Below, one piece after another: positions 35,778 to 44,441 of a stretch of 64,000 nt of DNA. This stretch comes from Glebionis coronaria (Eukaryota; Streptophyta; Magnoliopsida; Asterales; Asteraceae): contig CM046875.1 in the NCBI GenBank assembly GCA_025667525.1, forward strand, positions 116,674,340 to 116,738,339, given 5' to 3'. The stretch's first letter is position 1. Each line of letters starts with the position of its first letter. The notes below the pieces were generated by a model. That model was not told the DNA's origin and did not search any database. It saw nothing but the letters and a program-made list of their open reading frames with translations. Made by a program: the position numbers and the translations under genes.

Positions 35778-37309
35778 GCAATTGCCTTCTTATGATCTTT
35801 AAGCATGGCGATAAGGCGAGATTTTTCTTCTTCTTTCAAGTCCTTAGCGATGATGACGGGCGACTTCTTCTTATCTTCAAGGAACACGTACTCGAGGTGA
35901 GATGGTAATTCCTTAAGCTCTAAATCCGGAGGATTTTTGATGGTAGGCGTAGTCAAATTCGGTTCATCGATAGCAATAGCCTTGGGAGATGGTGGAGAAA
36001 TATTGTCCTCTTTGAGAAGTTTCTCAATGAGAAGAATGTCTTCATCCCAATCGGTGGGAGAATCGTCATATTCTAAGTTCACATCTCCCATGGTTGCTTC
36101 AAAATCTTTCCAAATGAAATCACTTTCTCCAAATAGAGTTAGTGATGAATCAATAGAGGCAACGGTCTCAACATTGGGAGGAGAGGTAGGAATACTTTTA
36201 CAAGCATCTTTAAAGTGTTCTTCACAAGGCTCATCAAGAACGTCGATACAATTAACACTCTCGTATGAATAAGGCTATATAGAAATCTTACCCATGTTGA
36301 AGACAATTTGATCGTCACCAACTCTCATGATAAGCTCACCCGCTTCTACATCGATGAGAGTGCGACCGGTCCTCAAGAATGGACGACCAACGATTAATGG
36401 AACACGAGGATCCATCTCGTAGTCGACTACGATGAAATCGGCAGGAAAAGTGAATTTGTCGACTCCTACAAAAACATCTTCGGCTATCCCCACTGGATAA
36501 GCAACCTTACGGTTAGCTAATTCCAAAGTCATTTTGGTGGGGACTAGCTCAGGGAGAGATAATTGCTTCCAAACGCTTAAGGGCATTAAATTGATACTAG
36601 CACCTAGATCGGCTAGGGCCATGCAATTCTCTACTCCCGGGATGTTGCAAGGGATTAAGAAGCGACCCGGATCACCAAGTTTGGTTGGCAATTTCCTTAA
36701 GAGCACCGCAGGGCAATTCTCTTTAAGTTGGGTATTAGCAATATCAAGAAGCTTCTCCTTGTCATTAAGAAGATCTTTAAACATTTTCGCATATTTGGGC
36801 ATGTGAGCGAGAGCCTCAGCGAAGGAGATGTTAAAATTCAATTGTTTAAACATTTTGAGAAAGTTTGAAACTTGAATATCGTACTTGCTTTTGAGCTTCT
36901 CTTTCCTCAACCTTGAGGGATAAGGTATATCGGAAGAAGAGGAAGGCTTTGGAATAGTAGGATCACTCACATCCTCGGGTGGTGGAGGGGTAGAAGTAAG
37001 AGGTGGAGAAATTGGGGAAGTAGAAGGATGAGGAATATGAGTAGGTGACTCGTTTTCCTTAGTCACAATCACCGGTGGAGGTATAGGAAGCTCGGGTTCC
37101 TTGGTACCTTTTCCACTGCGAGTGGTGATTGCTTTCATCTCCCCTCTTGGATTAGCCACGGTGTTACTCGGAAGAGTACCCGAAGAAGAGGATTGATTAC
37201 CTTGGAAGAAACCAGCCATCATGTCCCTTAGGTCATTCGTTTGACTACTCAAAGAGTTTCGCATATCGGCTCTAAGATCATTCCCTTGTTTAACCATGTC
37301 GCCCTTCAA
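35778..37309 (-). pseudogene. Element B gag C-terminus, protease and protease-RT linker
   Basis: The 344-codon piece 36275-37309 holds the coiled-coil-like start (MVKQGNDLRADMRNS), a Pro/Ser/Thr-rich linker, and the protease LADLGASINLMPLSVWKQ ... VGRPFLRTGRTLIDVEAGEL with an intact D-L-G-A-S. A stop at 36275 and a change of frame lead into the linker piece (GDVNLEYDDSPTDWDEDI; LELKELPSHLEYVFLEDKKK) at 35615-36091. Confidence 0.88.
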
Positions 37310-38607
37310 ATTAATAATCTGGTTTTCAGATTCTTCACCAACACATCATTCGTCGGCATGTACGTTTCGACCTCGTGGTTGAAAACGGAGGGTTGAGTAG
37401 GAGGAGGTGCTTGATAAGCAGGTGGTTGGTAAGGAGCGGGTTGGTAAACTTGAGTAGGATTTGGAGGTGGATATGGTTGTCTTTGAGGTGGTTGGTATGG
37501 TGCTCGAGGTTGGTTTTGATTGGTTCGGTTAAGGTTTTGTTGTTGGTTTTGATTGTTTGGGGGAAAACCGGGCGGGGAAAGAAAGTTGTTTGAGCGATAG
37601 CTAAGCAAGTTGTGGTCACCTTGAGGACGAGCTTGATAACCGGCCGGAGGATAGGTACCGTATGCTGCGTTAACATTCTCAGAAGGGTAGTCTTGGGTGG
37701 AAGTACAAGTAGTGTAAGAGTGAGGACCCCCGCATATTTCACATGGTTGGCTGACAGCATTGACTTGAGCGTTTTGAGTGTTGATGCTTTTGGTGTTGCT
37801 AGTGGTTTGGGCAGCAAGCGATTCAAGAAGCGACGTAATTTTGTCAAGTCTCTTGTCGTTGTCACTAGTACTAGCACAAGCGGCATTGGTCCGAACACTC
37901 TTGGTTTGCACTCTAGACTTATTCTCAATAATATCCCAAGCGGCATTAGAAATCTTAACCAAAATATTACCCCCCCCCCCCGAGGCACTATTTAGTGAAT
38001 CTTGGTCATTCATGCTTAAACCATTGTAAAAAGTATTAATTTGGTGCACTTTGGTAAAACCATGTTGTGGACATTTTCTTAAAAGGTCTTTAAAACGGTC
38101 CCAAGATTCACTAAAAGACTCATCGTACTTTTGTTCAAAATTAATAATTTCATTCCGCAAAGCGGTAGTACGAGAGGGTGGGAAAAAGTAATTTATGAAT
38201 TTGGTCTCCAAGTCCGTCCATGTAAGAATACTTTGTGGTGGTTCCTTTGCAAGCCAATGCCGGGCTTGTCCCTCTAAGGAGAAAGGAAAAAGTTTTAAAC
38301 GGATTACCTCTTGTGGAACACCATTGAATTTGACTGTATTTGTGAGTTGCAGGAACCTTTTTATGTGGTCATGAGGATCATTAATGGTACGCCCCAAGAA
38401 TGGTTGAGCAGATTCCATTTGAATAAATCCGGATTTGAGCTCAAAGTTGTTGGCTGCAATCGCGGGTATGACAATTGGATAGTTGTTGCCCTCTACATGT
38501 GCTTGCAAAATTTCGATCATAAGGCGATTGTCCGGTAGAGGTTCATTGTTGTTATTATTCATGTTGTTTTGAGGTAGATTGTTATTGTTGTTGTGTACAC
38601 CGGCCAT
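37306..38607 (-). CDS. Element B gag (capsid and zinc knuckle)
   Basis: A 433-codon frame from MAGVHNNNNN. It carries DPHDHIKRFLQLTNTVKFNG, VIRLKLFPFSLEGQARHWLA, FINYFFPPSRTTALRNEI, ESWDRFKDLLRKCPQHGF, INTFYNGLSMNDQDS and a zinc knuckle CEICGGPHSYTTC, then a Gln/Asn/Pro-rich tail. It is the least damaged gag among A and B. A frameshift at its end separates it from the protease piece, which overlaps by 4 nt. A run of 12 C (37970-37981) encodes extra Gly residues where A has six G. Confidence 0.88.
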   Translation of the reverse strand: MAGVHNNNNNLPQNNMNNNNNEPLPDNRLMIEILQAHVEGNNYPIVIPAIAANNFELKSGFIQMESAQPFLGRTINDPHDHIKRFLQLTNTVKFNGVPQEVIRLKLFPFSLEGQARHWLAKEPPQSILTWTDLETKFINYFFPPSRTTALRNEIINFEQKYDESFSESWDRFKDLLRKCPQHGFTKVHQINTFYNGLSMNDQDSLNSASGGGGNILVKISNAAWDIIENKSRVQTKSVRTNAACASTSDNDKRLDKITSLLESLAAQTTSNTKSINTQNAQVNAVSQPCEICGGPHSYTTCTSTQDYPSENVNAAYGTYPPAGYQARPQGDHNLLSYRSNNFLSPPGFPPNNQNQQQNLNRTNQNQPRAPYQPPQRQPYPPPNPTQVYQPAPYQPPAYQAPPPTQPSVFNHEVETYMPTNDVLVKNLKTRLLI

Positions 38608-38850
38608 GTCTAAGTTATCGAGAGTCTAGGGCTCTTGATAAGACGTTGATCGAGTGCGCATACACCTGCAAAAGAACTAACAAAGCAAGAAATATTTTTT
38701 TGGCTTTTTATGTTTTTTTTTATTTTTTTGTATTTTTGAAAATTTTATATTTTTTTAGGGTTTTTGAAAATTTTTATGAAAAAGTAACGTTCACGGTGAA
38801 CGGATCCCAAAATCCAATTTCTCACAAAAAACTGTTAATCTTTACGAGAA

Positions 38851-38868
38851 GAGCCGGCAGCGGCGCCA
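38851..38868 (-). other. Primer binding site of element B, tRNA-Asp type
   Basis: The minus strand reads TGGCGCCGCTGCCGGCTC two bases inside the 5' LTR. It matches the tRNA-Asp complement for 14 positions with one difference, as in A. Confidence 0.82.
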
Positions 38869-38870
38869 TT

Positions 38871-39931
38871 TGATACAATAAATTTGTTATGGGTTCAATT
38901 TTGTTCTCGGTATCTTCTCGAATTGATCACGGCTCAACGTGGAATAGTTGTTCTTGGTTACTAAAAAGGGATTGGTTTTCTATTCTACTAAAAGGATTTA
39001 AATGTGCTAAGATATAAAATTTAACTAAAAGCAGTTAATAAAAACAATTAAATATAAAGCTTGAATATTAAACTTAAACACTTAAACAGTAACTGTAAAA
39101 TATACTAAAACAAATGGCTCATTCGGAATAACCTTGATGCGGAATAAACAACTGATCCGGAATATCTTGCTGAAAAATCCTTTCATTCGGAATATTTTAA
39201 CTCATGCGGAATAACTAACAACAATGCTTCATTCGGAATATTGCTTGCTCATTCGGAAGATTGGCTTCATTCGGAACCTTTGCTTCATTCGGAAGAATTG
39301 ATTGATCCGGAATAAATGATAAAAAAAAATCTGATTCGGAACAAACTGATTCGGAACAAACTGATTCGGAACAAACTGATTAGGAACAAATGCTTATCCG
39401 GAATATTCAATAAAATCCTTCATTCGGAACATTTAAAAAGACTGATTTGGAACAATTTTGAAAAAACTTTAATTCGGAATATTTAGTAAAAACCTTCATT
39501 CGGAACTTTTAGAAACACTGATTTGGAACAACTTTCAATAAAACTGATTCGGAACATAAAGACTCATCCGAAATATTGATTATTCCGGATGAACACTTTG
39601 ATTTGGAATGTTTACAACAAAAAGCTTCACTCGGAACTTTTTGCTTACTCGGAATAAAATAATGTAAAAGCTTCGTTCGGAACCTGGGCTGTTGAGGAAG
39701 TGCGAAGAACAGGGGAACCAACAAAGCCACGAATTTAACCAAAATCACCAAGTTTTTAACCAAAACTTAAACTAATTTAACCACGAATCATCTACTAATG
39801 GTAAACATCAAATCAAAACAACAAACACACAAACCACGCATAATTCCCAAACAAATGACATTAAATACGCGTTTTGGTCTTGTTTTAGCATGAAATAAGT
39901 GGTAAAAGGATAGGTGTTTTCACACCTATCA
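38871..39931 (-). repeat. 5' LTR of element B with internal deletion (1061 bp)
   Basis: Same ends as the 3' LTR but about 605 bp shorter. The missing block corresponds to roughly 30362-30980 of the 3' LTR and includes its TATA box. The join falls in ACAACAAA, which occurs at both edges of the block, so the loss probably went through short-homology repair or slippage. As this is the upstream LTR on the minus strand, B has lost its own promoter. Confidence 0.9.
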
Positions 39932-39936
39932 CTTAT

Positions 39937-40131
39937 CTTGTCTTAGTTTAAATTTTCAAGCTTTCGTTTTTATTCATTCACTTAACGACATTTCCATTTT
40001 TAGTTTAAAATAGATAATCAAACCTTTTTATTTTCCACCAACAACAATTGAGTCGCACTTTCTACCAGTAATCAATTCGAAAAGACTTGGAACGAATTTA
40101 TTTTCACACGAGGCTAAAAAACCTTGTATTA
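39937..40131 (+). repeat. 3' LTR of element A, distal part
   Basis: Resumes A's LTR exactly where B interrupted it (CTTGTCTTAGTTTAAATTTTC) and ends GTATTA at 40131, followed by the target duplication ATAGT (40132-40136). Confidence 0.93.
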
Positions 40132-40206
40132 ATAGTCCTCCCGAAGTGGTCCCTCACCAAGGTAGGCAACCTTGTTATGATCAGCTTTGTAAAAAAGTCC
40201 AGCCAT
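40132..40206 (-). pseudogene. N-terminus of the copia extra ORF
   Basis: Minus-strand ATG at 40206 opens 25 codons (MAGLFYKADHNKVAYLGE, then GPLREDY) that stop at element A's target duplication. The next codon in the same frame lies at 15527 on the far side of A, where the frame continues as TEILEFLEV. The insertion therefore split a readable frame near residue 25. This ATG is the only candidate start upstream of the ORF, about 575 bp after the stop of RNase H. Confidence 0.8.
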
Positions 40207-40781
40207 TGATGATGATGGTTGATGAATTATAAGAAGATAGATGAGGGTGGATGGTTGGAGCATGTGTGTGTGAGGTTTGAGTCCGATAATTTAGATAAAT
40301 AACCCTCATTGTCTATTAGTAATGACTTGAGTAACTGTTCATTGACCGCTAATTAAGGGGTTTAACCTTTCCAAAAAATTATCATTAATGGGATTATCTA
40401 CTTGCCAGTTAAAACATTAATAGATAAACCCCTTTACTTAATTAGTTATTAAACTGATTAGACTAGGAGTAACTTATATGGATAAATAGTCAAATTGTCA
40501 ATAAGTTAACACCAGTAGCAGTGAATGGTCAACAAAAGTCAACGGCAATGGACAGTGATTCCCAGAAGTATTAGGAACCAAACATACCATGTTTAGGATG
40601 ACCATTCAACCACTAGGAGTAAGTGAGATCCACCAGGAGCAACTTAAGTAAACCACCAGAAGTAACACATACATCACATGTCCATGAAAAGTGGTGAGAG
40701 AATCTACAATTAGTAAGAATGTACAAGGATACATGTACAACAAGCCTCCACTTAGGCTTTGCCTCCCCTTAATCCTAGGCT
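40207..40781 (-). other. Copia spacer between pol and the extra ORF
   Basis: Non-coding on both strands. On the minus strand it starts with a purine-rich segment (TTAAGGGGAGGCAAAGCC) just after the pol stop. I see no feature I can name; in related elements the downstream ORF may be reached by splicing, which would put an intron here (inference). Confidence 0.5.
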
Positions 40782-40978
40782 TCAAGGATTGACCATACCA
40801 ATGTGATCCACCAAGTAATTAAACCGAGGCCCATCAAATGCATTAGTCAGCAAATCAGCAACATTGTCAACTCTATGTACTTTGAGAACCTATATCAACT
40901 TCTTTTCATTGGCATCTCTAATAAAGTGGGGCCGAATTTCTATATGCTTGGTTCTTTGATGAAACACAGGACTCTTAA
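40782..40978 (-). pseudogene. Ty1-copia pol: C-terminal end of RNase H
   Basis: The minus strand reads VFHQRTKHIEIRPHFIRDAN, then a TAG at 40892-40890 in place of a usual Gln codon, then VLKVHRVDNVADLLTNAFDG and FNYLVDHIGMVNP with a stop at 40784-40782. This KHIEIRxHFIRD/VADLLTKAF pattern is diagnostic of copia RNase H. The rest of pol is cut off at 40979 by LTR C. Confidence 0.9.
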
Positions 40979-41920
40979 TGTGACACCCCGGGTAGGGTCA
41001 AAATATGCGGAATTATCAACGGAGATGTCACAAGGGTGGATCGATAGCATATAGTCCATAGAGCATAAGATAAAGAGTTATTCAAGTCAGATTACATGTT
41101 TATTAAACAAATAAATAAAAATTGTCTTTAACATGTCATAAGTAGATTGTTCATTTTCCCCAAATGGAACCCTCGACGATTTCTACGATGCAGATTACAT
41201 AGATGCTTGAGTTCGTGCACATATCTCGTTCTAACTTCATTTCCCTGAGATAAACATGCTTAGAGGGTCAACATAAAGTTGGTGAATTTACAGGTATTAA
41301 CATTAATTAGTTTCGAAATATATTAATCATAGAATTAACAATGCACAAAGCATTCTTACTAAAAAGTAGATTACATTTTATATTACTTGAAACTGAAGCT
41401 TAACCTTCCATAGTCCTCAACAGATGAGGACGTAGTGTCTTACAAAAAGACACCCAAACCTAGTTCCAACATGGTATACATCTGTTGTCCCGGCCAAGGC
41501 ACAGTGAGCATGACTCACCGATATGGGGATGGTCAATCCCTAATAGATCTATTTATAACATTCGGCCGATTTACAACAATTTAACAGTTTCTATAATAGT
41601 CAATCATATTTAAGTTTATACAATTCAGTTATGTCTATTTTAAAATAGTTGCATGTTTTCTCCCCCGTAGAGGAAAAGTTTATCAATAGTTATATGGGGC
41701 TGTAAACTCACCTGGGAGTTAGCAATAGTTGTATAACACAAATATCCAAATAATGCTCACGCCAAAAGTTATGCCTAATCAAATAGTACAGTCTTAATAG
41801 ATAGTACAAAGGATATATGTGTATGCTTATACAGATTTTTAGTCAGTTTATTTATGCTACGACATTTATCTAAATAACCGTAGTACAAGTATTAACAATA
41901 TCCATTTAAACTTATCTATA

Positions 41921-42370
41921 TAAGTTTCATAGTTAAGTAAACACAAAAATGTTCTACTTAAAATATTAGTTCACGTTCAAAAGTTCATGTATTATAATCA
42001 TTCATTTAAACGTACTATTAAGTTTCATAATTAAGTAAACATAAAAATGTTCTACCTAATATTTGTTTATGTTCGCAGTTCGTGTATTATAATCATTCAT
42101 TTAAACTTACTATTAAGTTTCATAATTAAGTAAACATAAAAATGTTCTACTTAATATATTAGTTTACGTTCGTAGTTCATGTATTATAATCATCCATTTA
42201 AACTTACTATTAAGTTTCATAATTAAGTAAACATAAAATGTTCTACTTAAAATATTAGTTTACGTTCGTAGTTCATGTATTATAACCATCCATTTAAACT
42301 TACTATTAAGTTTCATAATTAAGTAAACATAAAATATTCTATTTAAAATATTAATTTACGTTATGTATTA
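41921..42370. repeat. Tandem repeat of about 96 bp, nearly five units
   Basis: Units start TAAGTTTCATAATTAAGTAA at 41921, 42019, 42114, 42211 and 42307 (periods 98, 95, 97, 96) and share GTTCTACTTAA, TTTACGTTCGTAGTTCATG and ATCCATTTAAACTTACTAT. They lie inside LTR C. Confidence 0.88.
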
Positions 42371-43643
42371 TAATACATATCCATATTATTTATACAATTT
42401 ATTTTCATAAAGCAAAAATATAAATATTTTATCTTTGAAAAATAAAATATAATATTTTATTTAACTTAAAAGTTCCTATAAATTATTTAACATTTATAAA
42501 TTACAAGTTTAAGAATTTATATTATAAAGTCTTATAGTTTAGGATTTGTTTAATTTTCACTAAATTTAAAAATAGAATTAGGGTTAGGGCTTGTTAAAGT
42601 TTCAGAACATGGCAAAACTAGTCCCTCCATATTTTAAACAAAGTAAACTTTCGGATTGTTACACATTTGGTACCTAGGGCTTGTTAAAGTTTTGGATTAT
42701 GACAGATTTAGTCCCCTAGTTCAATCTAGCTTTTATAACTTTCATAAAATGACCAAAACAGCCCCTATGGCTTCTTTAAGTTTCGGATTAATACAACAAT
42801 GGTCCCTAGGATTTAAAATGACAAAATAACTTTTAGAAACTTCGCAAAATGGTCCCTAGGGTTTAATATGACACGGATGGTATTTATTAAACCTTAGACT
42901 TTTGGATAATTACATTTTCAGTCCTTGTGTTTACTAATTTATCAAAACAAGTTTCATAAGTCACGGTTTTAGTCCTTAAGTTTCATAATTTGTCATTTTA
43001 CTCAAAAGTTTTTATAAGTTACATTTTATTATAAAAACTTTTATTTAACATTCAAAACATTATATGGGCTCATTAAATGGGCTAAACATCTAATGGGCCA
43101 TTTAGTGGGCCTAAATACATTTTTAAGTTTACTAACTTGTTAAATAGGCATTTAACATATTTATTGGGCTTAAATACATTTTAAGTCCATTAATCGTTTT
43201 AAATGGGTTCAAGTATAAACTTAAGTCCATTAGGTTACTAAGATTTATTAAATGGGATTATTAGGTCCATTAAGTCTTGGACTAATGTTGCATGGGCTTA
43301 ATTAGTCCATTAAACCTACTTTCCATTTTATGTAAGTATTAGTCTAGGATTTTCTTATAAGCTTATTACTAGCTTATCCATATTTAGTTTTAAATTTTAA
43401 TAAAAGAATTAAACTTATAGTTTATTTTATGTGATGTACCAAATTAGATCTAGATGTGTTACCAGGTTGCATGAAATTCATAAGCCCTAATATGAGCTTA
43501 TAACTCACGGCTATAATTAGTTATAGCTTATTAAGATGAGTCAAAACTTATTTTAAGGTTTCATATACTTATAAGTGTCTCAAAAATAAGATCTAGGTAT
43601 GTGCAAATCAAGAAATCAAGTCACAAGTCCATACATACATACA

Positions 43644-43962
43644 TATAGCCCACGACTATTATTTTAAATCTTTGTGTTTCCAAGATGAACATTTTAGCTA
43701 GTTTTAAGTCTTGTAAATATTTACAAAAATACAACATGATTACCTAGGTTTCATGCATGTTTCCAAGGTTACCATATTTCCAAGAAAACAACATATAGCC
43801 CACGGCTATATTGTTTTCTCCCAAGGTTCCCATAAGATTTTATAAGCTTGTTTTATTGATCATCATGTTTAAGTTAACTCTTATCATTAGATCTAGGCCT
43901 TATATAAGCATGCATGTACATTTAAAACCCATTCATGGTCATATATAGCCCACGGCTATATA
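43644..43962. repeat. Dispersed palindrome TATAGCCCACGGCTATA in LTR C
   Basis: Three copies about 150 bp apart: 43645 (imperfect), 43794-43810 and 43942-43962 (extended to TATATAGCC/GGCTATATA). Each is an inverted repeat around CAC. A half copy (CTCACGGCTATAA) lies near 43505. Confidence 0.7.
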
Positions 43963-44441
43963 TGTGCACATGACCCATTTTAGTGATTTTTAGTATTCCA
44001 TTTCACATGTAGTATTACATATTCCATCATTATAACTTAGTACATAAATTACTAGTTAATCATTTAATTATGTCGTGACCCTTTAAGTCATGGTTTTCAT
44101 GATTTTTAAGTAACACAAATTTATTTTATGAGATCTATGATTATTAGTTAACCAAAATCCCATAAAGTAAGATTTGTAACCCATGTTACATTTAAATTCA
44201 TAAAATGTTTCATATGATTTCAAATCAAGTTAAAACATATAGTACTAGTCATAGGTTTCTTATTAAAAAGATTTTTAACCATGACTAATGGTGCACAAAT
44301 ATATGTCGTGACCTTTAAGGTAATGGTCTTTACTAAATCTTGATTTTAACAAGTTATATACATGTGTTTACAGATGGATGATGATGCATGCAAGTGAAAA
44401 TGAAGAAACATAAGGAGTATACCTTTCTTGCTTAAATTTAC

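Larger units (their letters stand above)
29426..39931 (-). mobile_element. Element B: Athila-clade retrotransposon, minus strand
   Basis: 3' LTR 29426-31091, internal region 31092-38870, 5' LTR 38871-39931. LTR ends are TGAT and ATCA. Target duplication is CTTGT (29421-29425) against CTTAT (39932-39936), one mismatch; A's uninterrupted 5' LTR has a single CTTGT followed by CTTAG at this point. Gag, protease, reverse transcriptase and integrase are close relatives of A's but broken by many frameshifts. Its 5' LTR has lost its promoter section. Confidence 0.92.
15533..40131 (+). mobile_element. Element A: Athila-clade Ty3/gypsy retrotransposon with nested insertions
   Basis: 5' LTR 15533-17304, tRNA-Asp-type primer binding site 17307-17324, gag/pol 17584-23091, long non-coding tail, and a 3' LTR split into 25140-26704 and 39937-40131 by element B. 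A perfect 5-bp target duplication ATAGT flanks it (15528-15532 and 40132-40136). LTR ends are TAAT and ATTA rather than TG and CA. Coding regions carry stops and frameshifts, so this copy cannot make a full polyprotein. It is inserted inside the extra ORF of the copia element. Confidence 0.92.

Noticed and set aside
43060..43420. Repeated ATGGGCT/TTAAGTCCATTA motifs as a regulatory array
   Set aside because: GGGCT/TAGTCC words recur widely in AT-rich LTR and leader sequence here, with no clear period or pairing.
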